In this document: positions 20,301 through 27,562 of the stretch, piece by piece
Layout: every line of letters begins with the position of its first letter
How positions within the stretch are numbered: position 1 is the stretch's first letter
From: Gemmatirosa kalamazoonensis
GTDB lineage: Bacteria > Gemmatimonadota > Gemmatimonadetes > Gemmatimonadales > Gemmatimonadaceae
Assembly: GCF_000522985.1 (NCBI RefSeq)
Contig: NZ_CP007130.1
Location: 620,001 to 684,000, forward strand
DNA length: 64,000 nucleotides
Direction: 5' to 3'
Program-made: the position numbers and the translations under genes
Notes under the pieces: generated by a model
Seen by the model: only the letters and a program-made list of their open reading frames with translations
Told to the model about the DNA's origin: nothing
The model's database searches: none

Positions 20301-20745
20301 CGTCCATGAGGATGTGGTGGAACGTCCACATCATCCGCCAGTCGTCGTCGGCCAGGCGCACGAGCACCACGCGCTGCAGCGGCGGCTCGCGCAGGTCGAA
20401 CCCCACGCGGCGGTCCTCCGCCAGGTACGCGCGGATCCGCTCCGGCACCGCCGCCGCCGGCACGTCGCTCCAGTCCAGCTCCGTCACCGGCGGCGGCGCC
20501 TCGGCGTGCACCTCCTGCACCGGCTCCACGACCCCTTCCCAGCGGAACGCGGTGCGCAGCGCGTCGTGGCGCGCCGTCACCGTCGCCCACGCCGCGCGCA
20601 TCCGCGCCGGGTCGATCGCCTCGGGCAGCGTCGCCACCATCTGCACCACGTCCACGCCCGTCCCGCGCGGCGTGCGCAGGTGATTCACGAGCATGGCCGC
20701 CTGCAGCGAGGCGAGCGGGTACGACGCGGTGGGGAGACTGCGCAT
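14380..20745 (-). CDS. NRPS-A: C-A(Ser)-PCP-E-C-PCP, second module without A domain
   Basis: About 2,121 residues. Domains in order: C1 (HHILMDGRS near 143), A (FDVSVWE near 667, YGPTECAVD, YRTGDL), PCP1 with FFELGGDSLLSV near 1033 (the GGDS form usual before an epimerase), E (HHLAIDGVSWR near 1218, FNYMGQFDQ), C2 (HHLLLDRWSW near 1692) and PCP2 (FFALGGYSLVAT near 2044). No A domain lies between C2 and PCP2. The A pocket reads DVWHMSLVDK, a serine code; with the E domain the unit should be D-Ser. C2 follows the E domain and so should be a D-accepting C domain, but its motif has Arg in place of Gly. Start ATG 20745 has no clear Shine-Dalgarno; it is chosen because the C domain begins at once (YPLASLQ). 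It lies 53 bases after the glycosyltransferase gene and is probably the first synthetase in the line. Confidence 0.92.
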   Translation of the reverse strand: MRSLPTASYPLASLQAAMLVNHLRTPRGTGVDVVQMVATLPEAIDPARMRAAWATVTARHDALRTAFRWEGVVEPVQEVHAEAPPPVTELDWSDVPAAAVPERIRAYLAEDRRVGFDLREPPLQRVVLVRLADDDWRMMWTFHHILMDGRSFAIVLRELFAVYEAATPAAARLPERRAYRDFVAWYGAKDFDAAEPYWRERMAGLRRPTPIPAGFRAPNEQAGGRGLHQRMLDAAPTAALERMAREHGLTMNTVVQGAWALMLAYHAGEPDVVFGATRACRKGTIDGADDIVGLFINTLPVRARVRPDVSLVDWLAELRETWRSMFAVEHTPLRLVHRWSEVPTDTPLFDTQVVFENLPLGPTMRTLGGGMAERDFELFGGTNFALTGLLYGGTELRLEIENARDVVDDATAARLLDHLATLLEAMAANPRALLGDLSPLPESERRLVVEEWNDTARSLGSEDATLVSLLAEQAARTPDAVAVVDERASLTYAQLDARAAALARRLRALGVGAGALVAVCAERSVELVVALVAVGKAGGAYVPVDPEYPAERVAYMLADSGAPVLLTTAALARTLPAHQATLVLLDGAAEDADRADVADHADDVVPLPRPAADDVAYMIYTSGSTGRPKGALNAQRGIVNRLRWMQAEYALGAGDVVLQKTPFSFDVSVWEFFWPLMSGAKLVLARPGGHRDAAYLAATIQRHGVTVCHFVPSMLRAFLAEPTAAGCASLRDVMASGEALGPDLVAGFYRALPGSRLHNLYGPTECAVDVTYWPCPPSPEPPAVVPIGRPVANTRVYVLDAERRPVPIGVAGELYLGGVQVGMGYHNRPDLTAERFVPDPFGTRDSGRGTRGGEAPESRVPSPESRLYRTGDLARWRPDGTVEYLGRLDFQVKIRGFRIELGEIEATLLAHAGVRDAVVVARGAGNEQRLVAFLVAAREPLSAGALREHLLATLPEYMVPAVFAWLPALPLSSNGKVDRRALPDAEGVGRAALSGRYVAPRTDAERTLAEIWAQVLRVERVGVDDNFFELGGDSLLSVQIVARAALAGLKLSLTQVLRHPTVASLAHVAQTTTANAVAHAEIVGEVPLTPVQHWFFEGQREQLHHWNQAFLFTAPAELDDAVLADAVDAVTRHHDSLRLRFERTPNGWRARCAADAPAAHIEVVELGHLPETSQHAAITEASVRVQGTLDLARGPLLRAALFRLGADRPARLLVAVHHLAIDGVSWRVLREDLETAYTQRAAGSPIALPARTTPFGAWATRLNDASVRDTLRNELAYWEAVGSPASVRLPRDLAASGEDFAAYTDTVVVRLGEDETRALLQAVPAAYNTQINDALLAALAESFGGWVGPSGGDIVVNLEGHGREALVDGADLSRTLGWFTTIFPVRLPLGAADLGARLRETKERLRAVPGRGVGYGVLRYLGDGAETLRAQTTPDVVFNYMGQFDQVVAGSTLFAHAPESTGSWYGPRTVRRHLLEINALVIDGRLEIRWSYSERTHRRETIAGMADAYVAALRALVAHCTAPGVGGYTPSDFPLARLDQAAVDRLTNGAAGARDVEDVYPLVPMQRLFLGYAHSAGDPGFEQWRYRLRGPLDATALHAAWDLVTARHAIFRTAFAVDGVSEPVQVVRRRAELPWAEHDLRGLTEQEQTRRLHELLEADRAAGFALDRAPLMRLMLVRLADDEYELVWSNHHLLLDRWSWPLVLLEISRAYPALVRGERPALDRAARYADFVAWQQERPLDEARRFWARHFDGFAPPPRLPLLPLRGDVDASEPAEVSATLTAEETREVHALARASRVAANTLVAAAWALWLARRSGHDDVSFGVTVAGRDAGVPDVERLVGLTINNLPLRARVAPGESLGAWLATVHEGLAEMQSFAHTPLERVQEWSGVPWRARLFETLLVFQHDDAEELTRSWLGDAVRTELVHVPTRTAYPLSVIVAGSDALDLRVTYDARYFDDASAREMAEGLRHALLAMVSAPGATVDALRAALPAPAAAAHEHGVGGARAYVEPRTATEAVVAALWGEVLGVERVGAEDDFFALGGYSLVATQIVSRVRSTLQVEAPVRLLFQHPTVAAFAAALTARERKPGQLERVAQVVRRVLAMTPDELRRAGASRVAST
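18149..18223. repeat. Tandem-armed hairpin, GGGACTC class, in frame in NRPS-A
   Basis: The left arm (18149-18180) is four GGGACTC units; the right arm (18192-18223) is complementary with GCGTCCC variants. It lies in frame between FVPDPF and YRTGDL. The counterpart at 5124-5198 differs in several repeat units, so the element is still changing after duplication. Confidence 0.88.
18938..18980. repeat. One-armed ATCCGCG tandem repeat in NRPS-A
   Basis: The copy of the 5914-5957 repeat in the paralogous A domain, encoding the same Asp/Ala-rich stretch just before the A3 core region. Confidence 0.6.
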
Positions 20746-20798
20746 GCGGCGGGAGGATGCGAGGGAGGAGCGGTGACGTGGGCCCGGAGACGCGCCGG

Positions 20799-22097
20799 CT
20801 ACGCGCGCACCGGACGGGGGCGCGCCACCACGTGCCGCCCCGCGACGACGAGCTGGCGCAGGCTCCCGACGCGCAGGAACTCGCGGGGCGCCGAGCGAAA
20901 CGCCACGCCGAGCGCGTCCAGCGCTTCCTTGGCGTAGCCGGCGATCGCCAGCTCCACCGCCGAGCCCCGCGCGAACGACGCCCGCCACCCGCGCTGTCGC
21001 TCCAGATGCTGGAGCAGCAGCTCCCGCTCCCGGAACGGCGCCGGCGCCGGCCGCGTCGCCGCGAGCCGCTGCTCGCGCCGGCCGTAGATCGCCAGATACC
21101 GCTCCGCCAGCACCGACGCGGAGAACGTGGCGCGCGTCACGTCGGAGACCGCCTGCGGATCGTGCGGCGCCTGCATCCACCCGTGGAGCAGGTCGGCCAC
21201 CGTGTCGTCGCTCGCGTCGGCGGCGAACAGCCGCCCGGTCACGCCGTCCACGACCGCCTCGCGCAGTCCCATCACGTCGGGCGCGGCCACGCGCGCGCCG
21301 CACGCCGCCGCCTCGGGTGCCACGTTCCCGAACCCCTCGGAGCGCGACGTCATGAGCACCACGCCCCCCGACGTCGCCACCGCGCGATAGAAGTCCGGCA
21401 TCTCGGCGTGCGGCACCGGGCCCCACCGCTCCACGGGAAGCTGCTCCACCGGCTGGCCGGCGAACGTCTCCCACGTGCGCGCGTGCGGGTCGGCGATCCA
21501 CACGCGCGCGCCGCGCTCCACGAGCCGGCGCGCCACGCGCGTGAACCGCGGGAAGTCCTTCTCCGCGGACGTCGTGCGTCCCGCGAACGCCACGATCGGC
21601 GCACCGTTGCCGGCACCCGACGACGCATCCGCCGTCGCCGAGGCGTTAGGCGGGGTGAAGCGGTCGACGTCGATCGCGTTGCGCACGACCTCGATCTCGA
21701 GATCCGTGTACGGCTGGTTCACCTCCGCCATCCCCTGCGAGATGGCGGTGTACGCGAAGCAGGTCGTGCGGTCCCACACGTCGGCGAGCGCGCCGCGCGC
21801 CGTCACCACCACGCGCGCGCCGTAGCGCGTCGCGAGCCGCGCGACCACCGGGGCCGCGGGGTCCGTCGCCGTCATGTGCACGACGTCGAACTCGCCGCGC
21901 TCGAGCCGCCGCACGAGCTGCGACAGCGGCCCGAGCGTCGCGCGCCCGGTGTCGAGGAACTCCTGCAGCCGCGGCGACGACTGGCAGAACCAGTACTCGC
22001 ACTGCACGCCCCGCCGCTCGAGCTCACGCCCGAGCAGCTGCATGGAGCTGGAGACACCACCGGTGTCGCACAGCATCCGGAAATGGAGGACGCGCAT
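20799..22097 (-). CDS. GT4-family glycosyltransferase
   Basis: A 432-residue GT-B glycosyltransferase. It begins MRVLHFRMLCDTGGVSSS, the Gly-rich N-terminal loop of GT4 enzymes; the donor-binding half has SRSEGFGNVAPEAAACG with the E-x7-E pair typical of retaining GT4 enzymes. There is no signal peptide or membrane segment, so a cytoplasmic or membrane-peripheral enzyme using a nucleotide sugar is expected. It lies between the hydroxylase and NRPS-A on the same strand, which suggests that it glycosylates the peptide or a lipid-linked intermediate exported by the ABC system encoded on the other side. The donor and acceptor cannot be read from the sequence. The last 100 residues do not resemble a standard GT4 end and may be an extra C-terminal region. 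Confidence 0.88.
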   Translation of the reverse strand: MRVLHFRMLCDTGGVSSSMQLLGRELERRGVQCEYWFCQSSPRLQEFLDTGRATLGPLSQLVRRLERGEFDVVHMTATDPAAPVVARLATRYGARVVVTARGALADVWDRTTCFAYTAISQGMAEVNQPYTDLEIEVVRNAIDVDRFTPPNASATADASSGAGNGAPIVAFAGRTTSAEKDFPRFTRVARRLVERGARVWIADPHARTWETFAGQPVEQLPVERWGPVPHAEMPDFYRAVATSGGVVLMTSRSEGFGNVAPEAAACGARVAAPDVMGLREAVVDGVTGRLFAADASDDTVADLLHGWMQAPHDPQAVSDVTRATFSASVLAERYLAIYGRREQRLAATRPAPAPFRERELLLQHLERQRGWRASFARGSAVELAIAGYAKEALDALGVAFRSAPREFLRVGSLRQLVVAGRHVVARPRPVRA

Positions 22098-22116
22098 CGC
22101 GGCTACCGACCGGGGC

Positions 22117-23151
22117 TCACGCGGGCAGGTCGGCGGCCTTGATCATCTGCCCCATCGCCACGACGATCTGGCGCGGCCCCTCGAACGAGTCGCGCGCGTG
22201 CGTCGTGAGGATGTTGTCGAGCATCGCCATGTCGCCCTTCTGCCACTGGAAGCGCACCGCGATCCGCTCGAACGCCTGGCCGATCGCGTCCATCTCCTCG
22301 TCGGAGATCGCCGTGCCGTCGCCGTAGTACACGTTGCGCGGCAGGTCCTCCTCGTCGAACAGCGCGCGCAGCCCTTCGCGCGTCTCCTCGTCCACGCAGT
22401 AGATGTGGTGCAGCTGCACCTGGTTGAAGAAGACCTCCTCCTTCGTGTCCGGGTGCTTCACGACGCCCTTCGTGCGGTTGATGACGCGCAGGCCGCCGTC
22501 CGCCTTCCATTCGAAGTCGCTCCCCGCCTCGCGGAGCTGCTGCTCCACCTTCGCCTTGTCCGTCGTGTGGAAGAACTCCTCCCACGTCGGGTCGACGCCC
22601 TTCGAGAAGTTGCGCACGTACATCAGCCCCTTCGTGCGGAACTTGTCCACGATCTCCGCGGGCACCTCGTGCATCGCCTCGCGCGTGTCGAAGATCGGCG
22701 AGCAGCCGCCCTGCTTCGCCGGCGTCACGCAGAAGAAGCTGATCTTCTTGTTGAAGACCGGCAGGTGCGAGCTCTCGTTGTGGTACAGGATCATCTGGTC
22801 CGGCGGATACGGCGTCGACTCGTAGATCTTCTCGCCCGCCGCGTTGCGCGGCAGGTCGCCGTAGTCGCCGAACAGCTCCCCGTAGATCGACTTCGCCGCG
22901 CGCTCGAAGTCCGCCGGCGACGGCATGTGGAAGCCGCGGAACAGGATCGCGCCGTGCACGAGCAGCATCTGCTCGACCCACGCGCGGTGCTCCAGGTTCC
23001 AGTCCGCGAGCACGATCCCGTCGACCGTGGGCTCGAGCACGAGGGGCAGCTTCCGCGTCGCAGAGAGCTGGTAGGCGCGCACCCCGGCCGGGGCGGGGAT
23101 GCTGCTCGTCGACGAGAGAGCGCTGCTTGCGTCGACCGGAACCGTCGTCAT
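22117..23151 (-). CDS. SyrP-like Fe(II)/2-oxoglutarate-dependent hydroxylase (TauD/TfdA family)
   Basis: A 344-residue non-haem iron dioxygenase. The facial triad is visible as H124-x-E126 (YHNESSH) and distal H318 in TTHARDSFEGPR, whose R327 should bind 2-oxoglutarate. HxE rather than HxD and the ARDSFEGPR ending are typical of SyrP-type enzymes, several of which beta-hydroxylate aspartate while it is bound to an NRPS carrier protein. Start ATG 23151 has a good AGGGAG Shine-Dalgarno eight bases upstream. It is the first gene of the NRPS operon and sits upstream of two Asp-type modules, so carrier-bound Asp is the likely substrate. Which module it serves is not known; the A-less C-PCP unit of NRPS-A is a candidate partner. 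Confidence 0.88.
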   Translation of the reverse strand: MTTVPVDASSALSSTSSIPAPAGVRAYQLSATRKLPLVLEPTVDGIVLADWNLEHRAWVEQMLLVHGAILFRGFHMPSPADFERAAKSIYGELFGDYGDLPRNAAGEKIYESTPYPPDQMILYHNESSHLPVFNKKISFFCVTPAKQGGCSPIFDTREAMHEVPAEIVDKFRTKGLMYVRNFSKGVDPTWEEFFHTTDKAKVEQQLREAGSDFEWKADGGLRVINRTKGVVKHPDTKEEVFFNQVQLHHIYCVDEETREGLRALFDEEDLPRNVYYGDGTAISDEEMDAIGQAFERIAVRFQWQKGDMAMLDNILTTHARDSFEGPRQIVVAMGQMIKAADLPA

Positions 23152-23644
23152 GGTGGTTGCTCCCTGAGTGGGCTGAAGCGGGGAAGACATCGAGAAACTG
23201 TGGCGTCGCCACCACATCCGGCATGTGCACCGGAGACGCGAGCGTGCGGGAGGAACGGCCTGCGTACGTGCGGTCGTCGGCGACGTCGTGACGCGCGCGT
23301 GAAGACGCGCGGCGCATGAAGGTCGCAACCCGGGTCGCGGGGCACCGGGCCGCCAGACGCGAGACTCAATCTGGCGCTCTTGCCTCAAACGGCATTACGA
23401 CAGAACTTGACCCTCGCGAACGACGGGCACGGCGGCACGTTTCGCGGGTCAATAATTGGTCATCCGCGTGAGTGGGACAAGTCGCAATCCGGTCCCTCTC
23501 GAATGTGCTTCCCCCCCTTTTGGTGCAGCAGCGGACACACCGACGCCGGTGCCGTTGCGCTCCCCTCCCGCCCGGCGTCCAGTGCGCGACCACCGCGCGC
23601 ACCGCCCCACGCACCGCCCCACGCGCTCACCGCTCCCGAAGCAG
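23152..23644. other. Divergent intergenic region between NRPS operon and export genes
   Basis: About 490 bases without a credible gene. It must hold the promoters of the hydroxylase-NRPS operon (leftward) and of the glycosyltransferase-ABC genes (rightward). The only AT-richer stretch is around 23445-23465 (CAATAATTGG), flanked by TTGACC-like hexamers on both strands, but I cannot place convincing -35/-10 pairs. Short ORFs across it have no recognisable domain. Confidence 0.6.
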
Positions 23645-24952
23645 ATGAACGTCCTGTTCGCCGTTCCGTGGGACAACATCGGCGGCGTGTCACACGTCGT
23701 GAACCGCGTCGCGCATCACGTGCGCGCGCAGGGCGGCGGCGTGTACTTCCTGCTTCCCGGATCGCACGACCGTCCCGAGTCGGGTGTTAGTCGTGAGGGC
23801 TTCCCCGCATTCTGGCTGCGCATGCGACTGCCGTGGGTCCCCGGCGCGTCGCTCCGCAACTGGCTCGCGTTCTTTCTCACGCTGCCCGTCACGCTGTTCT
23901 GGCTGACGCGGCTCATCCGTCGCCACTCGATCGACGTCGTCAACATCCACTATCCTGGCGGGCACTTCGTCTACTTCGCGATCCTGCGCCGCTTCGGCGT
24001 CGTCCGCCTCGTCACGTCCATCCACGGCGCGGACCTGCTCCCGAACGGGAGCCGCCGCCTGTCGCATCAGCGCGAGGTCCTGAACCTGCTCGCGACCTCG
24101 GACGTCATCGTCGCCCCGTCCGACTCGTACACGCACGCCGTCCACGAGGCGTGGCCGGAGCTCACCGGTCCCACGCGCACCATCCCGAACGGCGTCGACC
24201 CCGACGAGTTGGGCTACAACCCCGACGCGCCCGACGAGACCGCGCATCCGCCGATCGTCTTCTCGATCCTCCAGATGGTGCACTACAAGGGGGTCGACGT
24301 CCTGATCCGCGCGTTCGCCGGTCTCTCGGCGCGCTACCCGAAGGTCAAGCTCCGCCTCGCGAGCGACGGTCCGCAGCGCGCCGACTTCGAGGCGCTGGCC
24401 GAGTCGCTCGGCGTCGGCCATCGCGTCGAGTTCCTCGGCTTCCTCGCGCGCGAGGACGTCAGCCGCGAGCTGCGGCGCTGCAGCATCTTCGTGCTGCCGT
24501 CGCGCACGAACTCCGAGAGCTTCGGCATCGCCGCCGCCGAGGCCATGGCGGTCGATCGCGCGGTCGTCGCGTCGCGCGTCGGTGGGCTCCCCGAGCTCGT
24601 CGAGGACGGCGTGACCGGACTGCTCGTGCCCCCCGGCGACGTGGACGCGCTCGAGCAGGCGCTCCGTCGTCTGCTCGACGACGAGGAGTTCGGCCAGCGG
24701 CTCGGCCAGGCGGCCGGCAAGCGCGTGCGGCAGCAGTATCTGTGGGACCGGACCGGCGCGCTCTATCGCGATCTGTTCCAGGAGCTGCTCCCGGTGCCCG
24801 AGGCCTCCGAGCCCGACACGCGCGGCTTCGCCGTCCCCGAGCACGCGACGACGTATCGGCCGCCGGCCGCCGCCGATCGCGCGGAGCGGCCGGCCGACAC
24901 CTACACTGCAGCTCCACTCACGAAGGCCGGTACGTCTCAGGAGGGTTGGTGA
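23645..24952 (+). CDS. GT4-family glycosyltransferase
   Basis: A 435-residue GT-B enzyme with N-terminal MNVLFAVPWDNIGGVSHVV, a hydrophobic stretch around residues 75-95 (WLAFFLTLPVTLFWL) that probably contacts the membrane, HGADLLPNG, and a C-terminal donor site with SESFGIAAAEAMA (E-x7-E). It is a retaining GT4 of the polysaccharide/LPS type. The start ATG 23645 is chosen because the GT fold begins at once; the reading frame is open further upstream without homology. It overlaps the following permease by GTGA, which ties it to ABC export. With the glycosyltransferase at 20799-22097 it suggests assembly of a glycan or a glycosylated peptide; the sugar is unknown. Confidence 0.88.
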   Translation: MNVLFAVPWDNIGGVSHVVNRVAHHVRAQGGGVYFLLPGSHDRPESGVSREGFPAFWLRMRLPWVPGASLRNWLAFFLTLPVTLFWLTRLIRRHSIDVVNIHYPGGHFVYFAILRRFGVVRLVTSIHGADLLPNGSRRLSHQREVLNLLATSDVIVAPSDSYTHAVHEAWPELTGPTRTIPNGVDPDELGYNPDAPDETAHPPIVFSILQMVHYKGVDVLIRAFAGLSARYPKVKLRLASDGPQRADFEALAESLGVGHRVEFLGFLAREDVSRELRRCSIFVLPSRTNSESFGIAAAEAMAVDRAVVASRVGGLPELVEDGVTGLLVPPGDVDALEQALRRLLDDEEFGQRLGQAAGKRVRQQYLWDRTGALYRDLFQELLPVPEASEPDTRGFAVPEHATTYRPPAAADRAERPADTYTAAPLTKAGTSQEGW

Positions 24953-25935
24953 CGGTAGTCGATGCACGCTCGGACGCCGACGTAGCCGCAGGGCCCGTGT
25001 TCGATTCCCAGCCTGGCGCGTCTCGAGCCCGCGCCGTGGCTCCCATCGAGGATGCGTCGGCCGCTCCGGCGCCGGAGCCCCGCGCGCCGACCGCCCTCGA
25101 GGACCTTCGGGTCATCGTGTCGGAGCTCGCCGAGAGCGGCGACCTGCTGAAGCAGCTCGTCCTCCGCGACATCCGCATCCGGTACAAGCAGGCGGTCCTC
25201 GGCTTCGCGTGGGCGGTGCTCATGCCCGCCGTGATCGTGCTCGCGGGGCTCGCCATCCGGTACGCCATCGCGAACGCGGGCGGTCTGAAGCTCGGCATGC
25301 ACCACATCGCCGGCATGGCGTTGAAGTCGGTGCCGTGGGCGTTCTTCGCCGGGTGCATCAGCATGTCCACGCCGTGCCTCACGGCGAACGGGTCGCTCGT
25401 CACGAAGGTCTACTTCCCGCGCGAGGTGCTGCCGCTGTCGGCCGTCCTCGCGCAGACGTTCGACTCGGCGATCGGCCTGGTGCTCATCACCGCCGTGATC
25501 CCGGTGTTCCACCTCGGCGTCTCGGCGCAGCTGCTCTGGGTGCCGCTGCTGCTCCTCTGTCTGTGGATGCTCGCCGCGGCGTCGGCGCTCGTGCTGAGCT
25601 GCGCGAACCTGTTCTTCCGCGACGTGAAGTACGTCGTGCAGGTGTTCCTGACGTTCGGCATCTTCGTCACGCCGGTCTTCATGGACGCGGCGATGTACGG
25701 TCCGAAGGGATCCAGGATCGTGATGCTGAACCCCGTGGCGCCGGTGCTCGAGGGGCTGCGGCTCGTCGTCGTCGAGCACCACGACCTGCTGCAGCCGTAC
25801 GTCACCCCGCGCGGCGGGTTCGTGGTGTGGCACCCGTGGTATCTGGCGTACGCGCTCGGCGTGGCCACCGTCGGCCTGGTGCTGGGCGCCCTCGTCTTTC
25901 ATCGGGCCGAGCGGCGCTTCGCCGAAATCATCTGA
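24949..25935 (+). CDS. ABC-2 type transport permease (Wzm-like)
   Basis: A 328-residue ABC-2 membrane protein. After about 75 hydrophilic residues the region LKQLVLRDIRIRYKQAVLGFAW is the amphipathic entry helix typical of Wzm/TagG permeases, followed by about six membrane segments. GTG 24949 overlaps the previous stop (GTGA) and has AGGAGG four bases upstream, which decides the start. Next to a Wzt-like ATPase it should export an undecaprenol-linked polysaccharide or similar large amphiphile across the inner membrane. The neighbouring NRPS operon raises the alternative that the cargo is a glycosylated lipopeptide. Confidence 0.9.
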   Translation: MTVVDARSDADVAAGPVFDSQPGASRARAVAPIEDASAAPAPEPRAPTALEDLRVIVSELAESGDLLKQLVLRDIRIRYKQAVLGFAWAVLMPAVIVLAGLAIRYAIANAGGLKLGMHHIAGMALKSVPWAFFAGCISMSTPCLTANGSLVTKVYFPREVLPLSAVLAQTFDSAIGLVLITAVIPVFHLGVSAQLLWVPLLLLCLWMLAAASALVLSCANLFFRDVKYVVQVFLTFGIFVTPVFMDAAMYGPKGSRIVMLNPVAPVLEGLRLVVVEHHDLLQPYVTPRGGFVVWHPWYLAYALGVATVGLVLGALVFHRAERRFAEII

Positions 25936-25956
25936 ACACCCGGCGGCAGCGTCGTC

Positions 25957-27162
25957 ATGCGCAGTGAACCACGGATCGTCTTCGACCGCGTCTGGAAGAA
26001 GTTCCACCGCGGCGAGATTCACGACAGCCTTCGCGACCTCATCCCGGCCGTCACGCGCCGGATGCTCGGCCGCGGCACCCCCCGGGACGCGCTCGACAAG
26101 GACGACTTCTGGGCGGTGCGCGACGTCTCGTTCGAGGTCAAGCCGGGCCAGACGCTCGGCATCATCGGCGGGAACGGGTCGGGGAAGTCGACCTCGCTGC
26201 GGCTGCTGACCAAAATCCTGACGCCGTCGCTCGGGGTCGCGCAGGTGCACGGCCGCGTCGGCGCGCTCATCGAGGTCTCGGCCGGCTTCCACGGCGACCT
26301 CACGGGGCGGGAGAACGTGTTCCTCCAGGGCGCCATCATGGGGATGCGCACCCGCGACGTGGCGCGGAAGTTCGACGACATCGTCGCGTTCTCGGGGATC
26401 GAGGAGTTCATCGACACCCCGGTGAAGCGCTACTCCAGCGGGATGAACGCGCGGCTCGGCTTCTCCGTCGCGGCGCACCTCGAGCCGGAGGTGCTCATCA
26501 TCGACGAGGTGCTCGCCGTCGGCGACCGCACGTTCCAGCAGCGGGCGTTCGGCCGCATCTCGGAGCTGGCGACGAGCGGGCTGCCGGTGGTGCTCGTGAC
26601 GCACCAGCTGGAGCGGGTGCTGGAGCTGTGCACCGACGCGATCGTGCTGAGCCAGGGGCGGGTCGCGTTCCGCGGCCAGCCGTCGGACGCGGTGACGGCG
26701 TACATCCAGCACAACCTCCACCACGGGGGCGGAGCGCCCGCGGAACAGGACGGCGCGTTCATCGTGACGCACGATCGGGTGCAGCTGGTCGACGACCGCC
26801 CCGTGCGCTCCGGCGAGACGTTCACTGTGCAGGTGGACGGGCGATTGTCGTCGCGCGCCCCGGATGCGCTCGAGCCGCTCCAGTTCTTCGTGCGAGACCT
26901 CGCCACGGGGCGCGGGGTGTTCGCCTCCGGCGGCCGGCGACAGGGGCTCGTGATCCAGGAGGCGGGGCCGTTCCGGGTGGAGGTGACCCTGCAGGCCAAC
27001 ATCCCCCCGGGGCGCTACCTGCTCGAGTTCGGGGCGTTCGACTTCGCGACGAACGAGATCGCCGCGCAGCGCACCGTGGTGATGTTCACCGTGGTCGACG
27101 ACGGCCAGTGGCGGGGCACGGCCCAGATGAACCCGGTGCTGCGGTTCCTAACGGCGGACTGA
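25957..27162 (+). CDS. ABC transporter ATPase with C-terminal Wzt-like domain
   Basis: A 401-residue ATPase. The nucleotide-binding half has Walker A GGNGSGKST near residue 70, the signature YSSGMNARLGFS, Walker B VLIIDEVLAVGD and the switch His in VTHQ. Residues from about 270 on form a beta-rich extension of the kind that binds the non-reducing end of the glycan in Wzt proteins of O-antigen exporters. It lies 21 bases after the permease and is the last gene before a terminator-like hairpin. The Wzt-type extension argues for a capped polysaccharide cargo rather than a free peptide; that is inference from family knowledge. Confidence 0.9.
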   Translation: MRSEPRIVFDRVWKKFHRGEIHDSLRDLIPAVTRRMLGRGTPRDALDKDDFWAVRDVSFEVKPGQTLGIIGGNGSGKSTSLRLLTKILTPSLGVAQVHGRVGALIEVSAGFHGDLTGRENVFLQGAIMGMRTRDVARKFDDIVAFSGIEEFIDTPVKRYSSGMNARLGFSVAAHLEPEVLIIDEVLAVGDRTFQQRAFGRISELATSGLPVVLVTHQLERVLELCTDAIVLSQGRVAFRGQPSDAVTAYIQHNLHHGGGAPAEQDGAFIVTHDRVQLVDDRPVRSGETFTVQVDGRLSSRAPDALEPLQFFVRDLATGRGVFASGGRRQGLVIQEAGPFRVEVTLQANIPPGRYLLEFGAFDFATNEIAAQRTVVMFTVVDDGQWRGTAQMNPVLRFLTAD

Positions 27163-27187
27163 CGGTCGAGCGTCCGGCGAGCGCCAT

Positions 27188-27218
27188 GAGCCGCGAGGGT
27201 CCACGACCTTCGCGGCTC
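27188..27218 (+). terminator. Probable terminator after the ABC export operon
   Basis: A perfect 9-bp stem (GAGCCGCGA / TCGCGGCTC) with extra inner pairing (GGT/ACC) lies 25 bases after the ATPase stop and is followed by CTTTA. There is no long T run, so strength is uncertain. Confidence 0.6.
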
Positions 27219-27354
27219 TCGCTTTACCGAGTAATGCGGGTGAAGCGTCCGATGCGCCCCTTCGGCGTCCGCAAGCCATTGCCTGCCAAGCGGTTGCCGG
27301 CTGGCGGGCGCGTCCGGTGGGGGCGGCGGGCGGCGCGCATCGTGAGCGACGCAT

Positions 27355-27423
27355 GCGTGTTCAGGGGCAGAACACGCACACGGCGTTCAGCGACTGAACA
27401 CGCGGTTGTTCAGCCACTGAACA
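27355..27423. promoter_or_regulatory. Three tandem GTTCAG-N3-CTGAAC palindromes upstream of parA (candidate parS or par operator)
   Basis: Three inverted repeats lie in a row: 27355-27378 (GCGTGTTC / GAACACGC around a 7-base centre), 27385-27399 (GTTCAG-CGA-CTGAAC) and 27407-27423 (TGTTCAG-CCA-CTGAACA). Centres are about 25 and 23 bases apart, roughly two helical turns. They end 140 bases before parA. Such arrays are usual for ParB centromere sites or for autoregulatory operators of par operons. The remaining stretch between 27219 and 27562 shows nothing else. Confidence 0.7.
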
Positions 27424-27562
27424 CGCACTCGCGCCATTCGGTGCCCGTTGGAGAACCGGATCCCCGCCGCTAAGTTCCACCCCCGCCGGATCGCGCGCCC
27501 GGTGATTGGCCTCCCTTCCCTCCCGCTGACACCCTCGGCGCGCCGCTTTCCATGCTGCTCCG

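Noticed and set aside
23152-23644. Small genes in the divergent spacer
   Set aside because: Candidate frames have Arg/Pro-rich composition, no ribosome-binding site and no recognisable domain.
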